DNA of 64,000 nucleotides from Tulasnella sp. 424 (Eukaryota > Basidiomycota > Agaricomycetes > Cantharellales > Tulasnellaceae): contig WSUB01000097.1 in the NCBI GenBank assembly GCA_019633425.1, positions 62,001 through 126,000 of the forward strand, given 5' to 3'. How positions within the stretch are numbered: the first letter of the stretch is position 1; each line of letters begins with the position of its first letter. Shown here piece by piece: positions 49,285 to 60,666 of the stretch. A program made the position numbers and the translations under genes. The notes below the pieces were generated by a model that was not told the origin of the DNA, made no database searches, and saw nothing but the letters and a program-made list of their open reading frames with translations.

Positions 49285-49697
49285 CCTGAGCGCGAGCGGG
49301 GTTCAAGTAGGGGGTGGCGTAGTGGGAGCTAAGGGGAGAACGATGCAGACCGAACATGTGGATGTGTTGACCGATGATTGTACATGCCAGCTCTCCGTTC
49401 TCACACAACGGCGGTACCCGTGGATCCCTCATTGCCAAAGCGAGTAAATCAAAGAAGTACAGCAAAATCAAGAGATAAACAGAAAGCCAGTAAGGAGTCG
49501 AGAGGAACGAGAACTGGAAAAGAGAAAAGGGAAAATGAAACAGCAATGAGCGTGATAGGTCTTGGGATAAGATAAAGGAATGGTACGATGAACAGTAGCG
49601 AGAAATGAAACCAAAAGGAGCGATATGTTTATATTAAGATGAAAACAGATTTTAGCTGGGAAGACTCTAGTTGTTGGTACGAGGGATGTTCAATGAA
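47253..49697. repeat. About 2.45-kb tandem duplication including B2 and the Num1-like tail
   Basis: Bases 46860-47253 (upstream of B1) match 49310-49697 (upstream of B2). Both end in TTCAATGAAGG, and in the second copy this is the 3' end of the Num1-like reading frame. After 47253 the sequence switches to the B2 3' flank (ATTAACGACATGGAGATTA, also at 62993). This marks a tandem duplication breakpoint of about 2.45 kb. Confidence 0.75.
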
Positions 49698-52600
49698 GGG
49701 CGCGTTGCTGGGCTTTCCCCCCGGATGGTGAAACGGATGCTTCGCTTGGTGTCGGCCGCCCATTGACTCAAACGACTGCCGCCTTCGCTGTGACCCGAAG
49801 TCTTCGACCTAAAGCTCCAACCAGATGGCGAAGTTGGTCGTTCAGCGGGGGTTTGCGGCCGAGAAAGATTTCCCACTGGACCATTATGGTGGTGATGGTG
49901 GTGATGATGATGCTGTCGGGAGCCAGGTCGTCGACTGAGCGTGCCCAAATCATGTTCCCCATCGCAACAAGCTCGAACGTTCTCCATAGCTTCGAACCCT
50001 TCGTCGTTCAGCTCGAAAGACAACTCGCCTGCAGGCTCGATAGGCTCGTAATCATCATCGTCGTCTGCGTACGGGACCCCTCCGCGAAACAAGCGAACGG
50101 AGCGAGTTGGACTCTTCTGTGCTTCTTCCGCCCACCGTAGGTACTCGGCAGCGGGTGTTCCAGGGCGCTTTCCAATGGAGCTTTTGACAGAAAGTTGGGT
50201 TTGGCTACGCATTGCCCGAGGTGTGATACTGTACGAGTGGGTCGAGTGGATGCTGCGAGTGCTCTTGGGACTGGTCATTAAGTTCCTGTTGTTGCCGTCT
50301 TCAGACGAGAATTTCCGTCGGTGCGGAGATGCCATTGGTCGGGAGGGTTGATCACCCGTTGGACCGTTCACCGGGATGGTACTGGGTCGATCCGGAAGGT
50401 ATTAAGAGCCTTGTGTGTTGAAAAAAGGGAGCGAAGAGCGAGTTAGGTGAGAACTACCGGTTGAGACGTCGCCACGTACAGAGAACCGAATAGCATGCCT
50501 CTCCTTGTTCGGTACAGTAAACTTCATCTCACGTTGGGGGGGTTGAGACGACGATACTGTACTAATGGACGCTAGGAGGAAGTGGACTGGGATCTAGAAT
50601 CGCCTTGACCGATTCGACATAAGCTACAAAAAAGGAGAGGGTCAGCGCTAGGTATGGGGATGAGACGCGGTATTTTGGACTTACCACTCTTAGCCGTCGA
50701 CTCATTTGCACCTGCAGATCCAGGATCGCCCGAACTCCAATAGAGAGTCTTGGTATACGGGGTGAATCCAGAAGAATCGCCTATGACGCTTCTCGCCATG
50801 ACCTTTGCCGACCACTCGACGGGTGTACTTGTACATAAACACGCCGATCATGGTCCGAGTGATAGCGCGAATGAACTCTTAATCGGTGGTTTCTCCCGTC
50901 TGGCCGCATGCCGGGATAACTGGAGCCGTCGGGGCGGACACTGCCGGTCGACCGGGCGTGCGGAGCTGAGGTTGATGCAGCGGGTGGTGTACTTCACTCG
51001 AACGGGATGATGAAACTGAAGCCCGACGAGAGGCGATACTAGCGCTCGAGACCCGGACAACAATGACGCGGTCGACAATTCTCGTCGAGGCGGGTCGAAC
51101 ACTCCTGCAATCGGTGAGCGCAGGCCGTTCTGATGCGTATGGGGTACCGAACGGAAGCTGTTTGTTGGGGGAGGCGCGCGAAGGTCGATGGTCTAGCTAT
51201 TTGGAAGTAGGCTGGTATCATGTGGATGAGGGAAACCTCGGCCTGATTCAGGGACATGTAACGATGGTGTGTTGGAGCGAAACGTCGGGGTCGTGGCTCT
51301 TTGGATAAGCTGCGGCGGCGGTGGAAACGTGGGGCGGGGACGGGAATGGATGACGGAGGGAGCATCGGCGGTGGAGGAGGCTGATCATGACCGGAGGCTT
51401 TGTCCTGTCGACTGTGGAGATAGCACAACGAGTATCTGGGACCGAGTGACGCCGGGGCCCTCATCAGGAGAGACGGGTCCAGGCTGCGACAAGGCCGACC
51501 CCAAGGATTGCCGACGATCTTGACGGCCAACCATCTACGGAGTGATGGCCGCGGGATACCAGAGCTGGCCAAACGTGGCTCCCGAATCACGGAACAAAGA
51601 TCGAGTTGCCAAAGGAGCCGTGAGGGTCGATTGCGTTGGGGTGACGGTGCCAACTGAAGATATGGAAGTCGCTCAACGAGTCGGCCGGAGTCGGGGTCAT
51701 GTAAGCGACGCTTTCCCTCGCGTCCACGAACGCTCCATCCGTCCCCGTCTCCGGTTCCGCATCTTCGAAGATCATGTCCACAGGACGAGCAGTCCTGACG
51801 GACGCCATAGAGAGGATTCGAGGCGTTTCGAGCTAGTACGGTGGTATCGTCGTCCGTGATGCTGCCTCCGAGGTTCTCCGTTCCGATGGGAATGGAACTA
51901 TAATACGATCGCTCGGTCGCTTCACCTCCTCGTGTGAGTTGACCATGCTGCGCAATTCGACGTCGGCGGCGACTGGGCCCAGCACTGGCAGGATTGGGAT
52001 TTCCATCTCTTCAGGTGTAGCGTCGGTTTGCACATCCATTTCCGCCATAATTTTTCGGGGTGGAAGATCACGGTCTCCGCTCAGCATTGAGTGAGCCGGC
52101 AGGAGGACACACGAGGAGCCTAGTCGGTCGATCCCAGCTCCACCGCGCGATTTCTTCCCAGCTGGAGTCGGTTGAGGTGAAGGTGAGACTGGGTCGCATT
52201 GGCTGGCCAGTGGACCAGGACGAGGAGGAAATCCACCAAACATCTGCTTGAGCACATTGGCGAACGCGGGATCCATTCCGTCAATACTTGTGGGTCGACT
52301 CGGAACGACGAAAGGCGAAGGTTCCTCTGCGTCATCGTGCCCGCCATCAACTTCCTGGTCTAGGAGGCCACGGTTGCCCGGAGGTGAAGTAGGATGGGAC
52401 GAGACTGTACATCTTCCCAATCGGCGTTTCAAGCGGAATGGCGTTCGACGGAAGCCAGGCCAAGCTTTTGTGCGGGAGTGAGAATCTTTGGCCCACGGCC
52501 ACGGGCTGGACGATGCCTGCCACGGGCGAAAGGAGCTGCGCGGGGAGGGGACTTCTCGACATCGTCTTGGTCGTCAGCATCGTCGTCCTCCCAAGCGCCT

Positions 52601-53640
52601 GGGACCGACGCGTTCAAGAGGCCTTCCTTCGCCAACGCTTCTTGTACTGCAGCTTCTGCTCCTTCTCCCTCTGAATGCTGCTTTTGGGAGTGCCAATTTG
52701 GCGGTGAGCATGGGCGAGGGCTTGCTTGAGGGTTTCCAGCTCGTTTGAGGGATGGTTAGGGGCAAGGACGATGCCAGGTTTAGTAGGGGAAGGATCGGGT
52801 GATGAGTCAAAATCGTATGCATGTCCAGGGGTTAGGAACGCTGAGCCAGGGGTCCAGTTTTCTTCTCGAAGCGAGGGCAGAGGCGAAAAGATCTTCGTCG
52901 TTGTGATAGTTGCCCGGAGTGGGGACCTCAGCCGGTGGGTTGTTGTTCGCCAGAGGACTACCGAAACGGTTCTTGCCGATCATACGTTCGCGCTTGACCA
53001 TTTCGGTCTTCATGGTGTCAAGAGAAGCTTGGAGATCGCTCTTTTCGCGGTTCAATGCGGCAGCCTGCTTGCGCATCTGAGCGACGTCCGTCTCGTGCTT
53101 CGTCTTGAACTCCTCGAACGCAGCCGAAACCCTCCCGTTCTCACTCGTGTGGTTCTCCGCCGCCTCGCGTGCTTGGATCAACTGCCGGGTCGTTCGCTTG
53201 AGTTCCGACTCGGATCGAGCAGCGATTTGAGGGTAGTCGTAGCTTCCTGGATCTTGACTTCCAAGTTCCAATTCTCCTCTTTGAACCGGCCGGCAGCCAT
53301 TTCTTGCTGGCGAAGATTGGTACACAAAATATCATTTTCTTTCTCCGAGTCGTACTTGTCGGCCTTCATGTCTTGGATGGTTTTGCCGCGCTCGATGAGC
53401 AGGGACTGCAGACGTCGCACCTCAGTCAAGAGCGATGTCCCAATGTCGTACGCGAATTCTAGGTCACGAGACCCATTATCGAGATGTAGGGACGTGATCG
53501 TGATCGAGTGGTACTTACTAACATCGATGAGCGGCGTTTTTTGCTCCCCGAGAGGCTTGAGCCGCAGAGGACCCTTGCTGACAGTAATTAAGTTGTGGCT
53601 CCGGCGGAATGTCCCGAAAGACAGCACGCCCAGACGAGCC
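49667..53640 (-). pseudogene. Num1/ApsA/Mcp5-like cortical anchor, coiled coil plus C-terminal PH domain, disrupted
   Basis: A coiled-coil region at 53430-52850 contains SLLTEVRRLQSLLIERGKT, ENDILCTNLRQQEMAAG, EENWNLEVKIQEATTT, RTTRQLIQAREAAEN and KTKHETDVAQMRKQAAALN. A long low-complexity region follows, then the Mcp5-type PH domain: AITRTMIGVFMYKYTRR, EKRHRRFFWIHP, YTKTLYWSSGDPGS, AYVESVKAILDPSPLPP and YSIVVSTP. The tail (50371-49667) has ADDDDDYEPIEPAGELSF and a poly-His run. Num1-family proteins tether dynein and mitochondria to the cell cortex. The PH domain is broken by TAA at 50879, an extra C at about 50760, TAG at 50562 and a 7-C run at 50536-50542 with an extra base. The N-terminus stops near a duplication boundary. 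A functional copy would have to lie elsewhere. Confidence 0.85.
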
Positions 53641-53825
53641 TTTGGGTGTACGCGTCGATGCGGGAGGTAAAGAGGATGGTGGCCTGTTAATCGACTTTTG
53701 GGTGGTTGAAGAAAAGCGTGCAGGGGCGGGAGATTGGGTTGAAACGCGTCAATCGAAATTGAAAACCAGCTGAAAAAGAAAGTCGCAAAAAGATAGCATT
53801 TTCGACTGACCCTCGCGCCAAGAGC

Positions 53826-54458
53826 GATTTGCGATGGAACCAGCCGGGGATGAAGTTGGCATCAATGTCCCAATGTCGAAGGAGTCAATGCCGGCGGTCA
53901 AAGAGACCCTGATGCCGTAGCGAAGAATGCGCACGAGGCGGTGACGTTCTTGGGAGCTGCGCAGCAGATAGTAACGCGGAACTAGGAAAACGCACTCTGG
54001 AGAACGCAAAGAGCCAGGTTCGCAATGAACTTCCCGTAGATGGCGATTTTGACCTAGTAAGCTATGTATGAGTTCCCACTTTTCCGGCGGTGTTGGGGAA
54101 ATGTTTATACCGGAAGTTTAGCCTGTTCTTCCGCCTCTCCAGCATCAGATGTATGTTTTTTAACAGGTGACCGATAAGCTCGTTTTGGCCAAGGTGATAG
54201 TTCTCGATTTGCTTGCCGATCCTTTTCGGTTCCTCAGTTCCGCGAGTCCTGCGGCGGTTTCAGAGTAGTCTATAGACTTTCACGCAGTCGATATGGGTCC
54301 TCTCGCCCGTGAACGACACTGGGGCTTTCTTCACCAGTGGGCGGAGTTGGGTGAACCGAAGCTGAAGGACCGGCCCCATCCTCGCTGATGCTGTGAGTGA
54401 GTGAAAGACTCAAAACGTTGAGTCTATCGAGCTTGATGAGAGTGGTAGTTTCCGTCAT
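53826..54458 (-). pseudogene. Truncated third CDF transporter copy
   Basis: Starts like the intact genes (MTETTTLIKLDRLNVL at 54458, then [16 protein letters not shown]). Exon 2 has deletions, and homology ends within TM2 just after the stretch for GWFHRKS near 53826. Sequence next to the Num1-like gene follows. It lacks the DHRND helix and the cytosolic domain, so it cannot make a transporter. It is the CDF half of the duplicated CDF/A block. Confidence 0.85.
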
Positions 54459-54811
54459 CGTTTCGTCGACTCTTCACTTGATGGTGGGGAATGGAAGGTT
54501 GTTCGAGACCAGGAACTATTTGTTGCTGCGTTCCCTCCCAGGGGATTGGAGTGGCCTAGGACACGCCTCAGATTTGTGAGAAAGAAGCGACCGTTGTGCT
54601 CGAGATGATTCTAAACTTGGGACACGATGTGTACGTCCTGTACTAAAGCTAACAGACCAGTTGCCTCCAAGAACGAGGCACATATTTTCGAATTTAGACG
54701 TGGTCTGAGCGTCCGCGGCGGTTTCCCACACATCCCGTCGCAGATTTCCGGACCAGAACATTGCCTCGCTCCCCCTTGCAATCTTCGCCAACTTAACGCA
54801 GTCCTAGTGCG
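54459..54811. promoter_or_regulatory. Divergent intergenic region before A2
   Basis: Paralogue of 41651-42012, now facing a dead CDF fragment. The last 30 bases before the A2 ATG (AACTTAACGCAGTCCTAGTGCG) are identical to those before A1, so A2 probably keeps its promoter. Confidence 0.55.
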
Positions 54812-56683
54812 ATGTCTATTATTGTTGAAACACCTTTGGCTGCTTCAGAGCTGAGTACGCGCTGGAAGGTATGATATCATCGGGTTGCCCGGGCTACGCC
54901 GACGTGCTGATGTTGGCTTTCTTAGGTCGATGAGAAGAATATCTTTACCATTCCACTTCTCGACACCCTCATTCCCGCAATTTCTCAGCAAATCGCAGAC
55001 TCTTCCAAAGCATTAACAAGTCTCAACCACCTAACGAATAACCTGCTTCCGCTTTCCCGTCAAGCACAAGCAGTTCTACTTCACCGCGGCGTTCGTGCTA
55101 GATGCACGTTGTTGTGGAAGTATCTGGAGGAATGGACGATTCCGAGTCTTGAAGACTTTCTCCTGCAGGCGATACGCCTTCTTGAGAAAATCGAAGTCAG
55201 AAAAGCTTCCACCGCCCCCGCCTCCCTACTCGACGCTGCGAAGCTTGCTGGAATACGGTGTTCACAGGCCATGCACCACATTGTTCTTCTAGACCACGTT
55301 GTCCAGGACTACAAAGATACCGCTCATTACTTCTTCGCCAACCCTATCCCACCAGTTCGCCGTCAAACCAGGAAGTCATACCTCGGGTATGTCATGACCG
55401 CAGTCTTTCAACAAGCACCTGTTCGTTCCAGCTCGGAGGAGTACCACGCCATTATCAATTTGGTCGAACAAAGCCAAGACCACTGTGGAGCTCTTGGTTC
55501 CATTTTCAGGAACGCTAGCAGCTTTTGTTGGAGTCTTGTGGAGTATTTCAAATCGGATGGGTTAGCGGCAGCATCATCCAATCTCCACGCCTGGTACTTG
55601 CGGGAGCGCTGGATTTTTCTGCTTGAAGAGCTCGTTAGAGCCAAGGAAATTCTGAAGGAAAGTAGAGTTCGCGTTGCGAAACTAAACCCACCGTTGCAAT
55701 ACCATGCGTAGTAAGCACATCATATTGTTCGCTGGTTCGAAGGATGCTCACCATATCCATCCAGTCCTCTTACAAGGTACTCCAACCCCCGACCGTCTTT
55801 AGCCAAGATTCAGTGATTGACTGAGCCTTACGTAGACAGATGTTTGCAGGATCACCAGGCTCCAACTTGATCCCTTGGACATTGGTGTGTCGGCTGTATT
55901 TCCGTGACTGTATCGCCACTAATCCTCTATTAGGATGACCTGCTTGGATCGAAACATTCCAAACAATTTAAAACGATACTTGACGACCTCACCTGGAACA
56001 CTGAGCGATTGGGGAGGTACTATAAAGCCTTCGCAGAGGCTGTGAGCCGACATCCGAACATCAACTTTCGCATGGACGTCTATTCCCGTGTGTGTGAATG
56101 TCGCTTTCATCTCGTCTTTTTTGTGGAGCGCCAGATGACTACCCTCCTAGCCTCCAGTATCGTCACATGCATGCGGGATTGGTTCGATCCGACTATCGAG
56201 GCAAACGCTGCAAACATCCTGGAGGCCTTCCATTCTGCGTCTCTCCGAGACACTGATGTTTGCGGTACTACTCTGGAACACATCAAGGCGTTCCATGAGA
56301 TGTGGGCGGATATCACAGCATGGCTGGCAAACTTCCAGCCTGAGAGGCCTCGGCACGTACCCTGGCCGTGGGGCGCCGATGCGTCGGCCCAGGCGAGTGC
56401 CATGGACGTCTACACCCAGGCCCAGTGGATTGTCAAGTTGATGAATGACCATCAGAGGACGCTCCTCGAGCTCCAGACCTACTGGGGGAAATTCAGGGCT
56501 TTCCGTGATATAGCAACGAAGGATGCAGTATCCAAACCGAGCGAGAAGAGCAAAGATTTGCACTACAAATGGGGCCGGTTACGCCATCGTATGAGCTCAC
56601 TCAGTAAAAAGCTGGGAGTCATATCCCTCGAGATTAGCAGTTGCGGACCCCTGTTGCTCGGACCATTCCGTGACTGTTCGTGA
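54812..56683 (+). CDS. Orphan family A, copy A2
   Basis: Same gene plan as A1: exon 1 (54812-54868, MSIIVETPLAASELSTRWK), exon 2 (54926-55710, VDEKNIFTIPLLDTLIPA to NPPLQYHA), a small exon near 55840-55890 (MFAGSPGSNLIPWT) and a last exon 55934-56683 (DDLLGSKHSKQFKTI to PFRDCS, stop). Shared motifs include LLWKYLEEWTIPSLEDFLLQ, CSQAMHHIVLLDHV, GYVMTAVFQQAPVRSSSEEY, CRFHLVFFVERQMTTLL, RHVPWPWGAD and FRDIATKDAVSKPSE. No stop or frameshift was seen in the long exons. A2 and A1 are close paralogues with mainly substitutional differences. Mostly helical, no membrane segment; function unknown. Confidence 0.8.
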
Positions 56684-56913
56684 TTCCATGAAGTCAGAAT
56701 CATCAATCTGACTAGCTCTATTTCGCAGTTCCGGACCACGACTAATTGGCTAAGGCTACGAGCTAACCTGTTATCCTTCTGTTGGTCATGACGTATAATT
56801 GAACATATGCGTTTGACATCCATTGCTGTTGTATTAATATAGTACGGTTCTTGCTTCTCGCCCTGTCTATCAAAGTCCCAACTCTGTCGCAGAAATTGCA
56901 TCACTAGCTAAAT

Positions 56914-57780
56914 CTACCAAGTTAGGCGCATCAACGGAAGTGATCCAGGACCTTTCGCGCTTTCTCTCCCTGAAAAATGACGTAGGTCAAAAGAGGACAG
57001 GTGCCCCGTTCGAAATGCTTTGACCTGTTCATGCAACACTCTGAACTTTTCCTCGATGAACCCCAACACCACCGCCGAGTGGGGGTGGAGAGTACCGTTA
57101 AGGAAAAATTCGGAGGTCAAGAGAGTCCTCATCTCGGTAAGAACCCCTTCGTATCCTGAGATCACGCCTTCCAGCTTCTCCAGGCTAGAGACAAGCTGGC
57201 TTAGTAACTCAAACGCTTTCTTGATATATTCCGTCAATTTGCGTCAGCATATGTATCTCGTCGTTATGAGGTCCTGTTCGCTCACATGAGATCCACTGTC
57301 CAATTTGAGCTTGAAGCACGCCGATAAGTGCTGCAGAACCTGTGGCTGTTCTGTAGGTCACCGACTCGGGGGGTCCTTAACTCCAATAGCAAACGATACG
57401 AGAGCGCTCACTACAGGAACGGTTGAGAATACCCACTGGAACTTTTGCATTTCTGAAGTCCTTGCCACAGCCGCAGTAGTACCTGATGCATCGGAATACT
57501 GCCTCGCTATATCGCTTCGGCTCCTGCGAGCATTAGCACGTAGCTTAAGGGAAAAGTAGTCAGTCACAACTGTCTTCTGCCATGACGAGGAAACCAAGTT
57601 TCAGACCTCCCCGATCGACCTTCGAAGAGCCGTCACCGGCTGGATCAATGGCGCCGATTTCATAAATATCCTATTAAGCTCCCACTTTATACTTGATACT
57701 ATAGTCGCGTACACGAGATTTCTCTGCCTGCATGGATGAAAGGAGGGCCTGTTTTGAAGCAGTCTTGGAGGCAACGTGAC
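56914..57780 (-). pseudogene. Family D, copy D2 (truncated and frameshifted)
   Basis: It matches D1 from the NRIFMKSAPLIQ exon onward: LKLRANARRSRSDIARQ, FQWVFSTVPVVSALVSFAIG (a hydrophobic helix), a 1-bp deletion near 57375 relative to D1, then IGQWISCERTG. The last exon reads YIKKAFELLSQLVSSLEKLEG, GYEGVLTEMRTLL and EEKFRVLHEQVKAF. The 5' half is replaced at about 57780 by family C sequence in the opposite orientation. Not functional as a D protein. Confidence 0.75.
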
Positions 57781-57950
57781 CGACCAAAGGCGAGTTTTAC
57801 AACTGCCAACGTTGTCGGTTCGGCTGGAGAAGTTTCGTTTGTCGGGCTCACGCTTTCAAGTATCCTCAAATTGATCCACTTTGGGTTGCTGTAGTGGCCC
57901 AACTTACGGAGAAGAGAAAAGAGACATTCATCGGGCATCTATAGCTTACG
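57781..57950 (+). pseudogene. Family C 3' fragment
   Basis: Begins ACAACTGCCAACGTTGTCGG and matches the intact C gene at 62640-62765 (ANVVGSAGEVSFVGLTLSS). It is joined to D2 at the same point as the fragment near 44300. Confidence 0.7.
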
Positions 57951-58636
57951 ACAGAAAGTAAGTCCTGTATTCCTTCATTGCTCCTCCTCGTTGCGAAGAT
58001 GTTCGACCATTGTCGCATTCCATAGTGCCAAATCTAAATCCGGTACCGGGTCCAGCAAAATGGCCTTTACGACCAACGTCAAGTCCACCTCAGGCGGATC
58101 AGAGTATGGCGGCAAGGTAGGACATGGCAATCTCCCCTGTTAACACCGTCAAACCTGCTCGTCGTGCTCGTCGCCTGTCTGACGAAACCAAAAGGCTCAC
58201 CTCGATTTGCTCCAAATGCCCAACAACCATAATTTGCACCTGCTCCTCCCGCAAAAACGGCATTGTCCTCCGCGCAGTCAAGTACAACATTATATCAACC
58301 ATGACGCAATCTAACGATGGACCCTCGGATAGGAGCAGAAGGTTCGTGGTATTATCGTAGCAAAGGAGCCTGCGACGGAGAAAAACGGGAAGCAGTCAGT
58401 TCAAGCCGTACCATTCCGAAACGGCCCGATTTGGGGAAGTAGAGAACTTACCGGCCGGCTAGGCGAAGTTTCTTTCCTACTTGGTCTGACCGGATGGAGG
58501 AGATCGCCGTCGGTCGAGCGGATTCAACTTGCTGGGGCATCGTACGGTAGACGGATCGTCCGCGGTTGAATTCACTTCGCGCGCGTGCGCCTCACTGCCC
58601 CTCGACCATGTCTCCTTCCCATATCCCCCGCGACAA
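57951..58636. other. Intergenic region without a recognised gene
   Basis: Short open frames only, none with a motif I recognise. The sequence is not obviously related to the other duplicated blocks in the window, so it may be native single-copy sequence between them. Confidence 0.5.
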
Positions 58637-58992
58637 ATGGCTTTACAATACACCCAAACTCGCGTAGATAGCTTAGAGACTTCAAAGCGGTGAGCCCATT
58701 CGCATCTTGTCCAGTGTATTGTTCTTACGAATTGCGTTTTCTGAGCTTAGAAGAACAAAACATTGCCCTCCGGGCAGACCTGGCCGCCCGTCCTTCTGTC
58801 CTCTTTCGCCATATGATCTGTTCAAGCACCCAGGTCAACCCATCTATTGCTTCAACCGGTGCCGACACTCCGGCTATTCTCAACATTGCAGTTGCCGCCG
58901 CTCCCTCAAAATCAACACAAACCATGATAACAGGGATCAAGCAGGCCTACGAGATTGTGCGTGATTTTATGAAGTCAAAATCATCAATCTGA
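58637..58992 (+). CDS. Possible small coiled-coil protein fused to a family A tail
   Basis: ATG 58637 gives MALQYTQTRVDSLETSKR. With an intron from GTGAGC (near 58691) to an AG near 58745 the frame continues LEEQNIALRADLAARPSVLF, a short heptad-rich segment, then a Ser/Ala-rich region and IKQAYEIVRDFMKSKSSI before a stop. The last ~20 codons lie in sequence homologous to the 3' end and flank of family A genes, so the current C-terminus may have been acquired by recombination. No domain is recognised, and it may not be a real gene. Confidence 0.35.
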
Positions 58993-59150
58993 CTCTGTCT
59001 ATTTCGCAGGTCCGTACCGCGACTAATCAGCCAAGGTCACGGGCTAACTTGTTATCCTTTCGTTGATCATGAGGTATAATTGAACAGATGCGTTTGAAAT
59101 ACATTGCTGCTGTATTAATATAATACGGTCCTTGCTTCTCGCCCTGTCTA
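58930..59150. repeat. Third copy of the family A 3' flank
   Basis: It matches 43885-44085 and 56675-56880: GAAGTCARAATCATCAATCTGACT, then CGACTAAT.RGC.AAGG and TAATTGAACA.ATGCGTTTRA. Here it is not preceded by a family A body. In all three places it is followed by family D sequence on the minus strand, so A then D convergent is the ancestral order. Confidence 0.8.
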
Positions 59151-60666
59151 TCAAAGTCCCAACCCTGTCGCAGAAATTGCATCACCGACCAAATCTAACA
59201 AGTTAGGCGCATCGACGGAAGTGATCTTATGGTGATCCAGGAGCTCTCGCGCCTTCTCTCCCTGAAATATGATGGAGGTCAGAAGAGGAAGGTGTCGCGT
59301 TTGAAATGCTCTGACCTGTTCATGCAACACTCTGAACTTTTCCTCGACGAACCCCCACACTACCACCGAGTTGGGGTGGAGATTACCACCAAGGAAAAAG
59401 TCGGAGGTCAAGAGAGATCTCATCTCGGTGAGAACCCCTTCGTACCCTGAGATCACGCCTTCCAGCTTCTCCAGGCCGGAGACAAGCTGGCTTAGTAACT
59501 CAAATGCTTTCTTGACATATTCCGTGTCTCCTTTCTTGAGGGCTTCCGTCAATTCCCGTCAGCATATCTCATCATCATGAAGTTCTGTTCGCTCACATGA
59601 GATCCACTGTCCAATTTGAGTTTGAAGAAAGGCGATAACTGCTCCAGTAACTGTGGTTGCTTTGTAGGCAACCGATTGGGGGGAGCCCTTAACTTCAATA
59701 GCAACGGATAGGAGAGCGATCACGATAGGAACGGCTGAGAATACCAATTGGAATTTTTGCATATTTGAAGTCCTTGCTACAGCCGCAGTAGTATTGAGTG
59801 CATCGGAATGCTGCCTCGCTATATCGTTTCGGTTCTTGCGGGCATTAGCACGTAGCTTAAGGAGAGTAGTCAGTCACAGCTCTCCTCTGCTATGACGAGG
59901 AAACCAAATTTCAGACCTCTCCGATCGACCTTCGAAGGGCCGTCGCCGTCTGGATCAATGGCGCCGAATTCGTAAATATTCTGTTAAGCTCCAGCCTTAT
60001 ATTTGATACTACAATCGCGTTCACGAGATTTCCCTGACTGGATGCCAGGCGGGCTTGTTTTGAGGCAGCCTTAGAGGCAACGTGACCGACCAAGGCAAAA
60101 TCCGAGACCGTTCGGACCAGTCGAGCGAAGTCAATGATTTTGGCCATATGTCGGTCCACGGTCTCTCGAGCTACATCATCCAAATGCGTAGGCCATGAAC
60201 GCTGAGCCAATTTAGATAAAGGATGCTCCGACAGTGCCTTCCTACAAATATAAGATTCCATTATGAGTAACGTCCGAATCACAACAGCGACCCATCAACC
60301 CCGACCTGCCATCGGAGTAAACCGTAGTATGCGACAGTTTTTGTAGCATCTCTAGTGAATTTTGCAAAGACTCTAGTGATTTTGGGATGTATGACATTGC
60401 TTCCGAGGGCGGCTTCAAGAGGTTTCCAGGTCAATGCCAGGTGGCGTTGAGGACGGCGTTTGAGAACTCACGTCTTGGCTTGAAGGCGAAGCTCCAGCAT
60501 CCTGATTTTGAGACTGATCTGAAATTTCTGTTGATATATGGATAGCAGGTATGGGGCTTCTGAGGGTAAGGCGTCGCCTGCTTTCTAGCTGCCCATGGGC
60601 TTGCTGATCGGTTGTGAGAGGGCGTAGACTGAAGCGATTTGGGGAGGGAAAATCTAGCGTGGTCAT
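59151..60666 (-). CDS. Family D protein with two predicted membrane segments, copy D1
   Basis: Start MTTLDFPSPNRFSLRP (60666). A Ser/Pro-rich N-terminus is spliced to SYIPKSLESLQNSLEML (about 60410-60320), then after a GTCGGG..TTGTAG intron to KALSEHPLSKLAQRSWP, VDRHMAKIIDFARLV and NRIFTNSAPLIQ (to about 59911). The next exons hold KLRANARKNRNDIAR and two hydrophobic stretches (FQLVFSAVPIVIALLSVAIE, TTVTGAVIAFLQ), then CERTELHDDEIC. The last exon (59552-59151) is helical: YVKKAFELLSQLVSGLEKLEG, VLTEMRSLL, EEKFRVLHEQ and FQGEKARELLDHHK, ending GLGL. No family is recognised. A cytosolic helical domain with a membrane hairpin is the plain reading. D2 and D3 are broken copies. Intron boundaries near 59880 and 59570 are uncertain. 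Confidence 0.65.
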
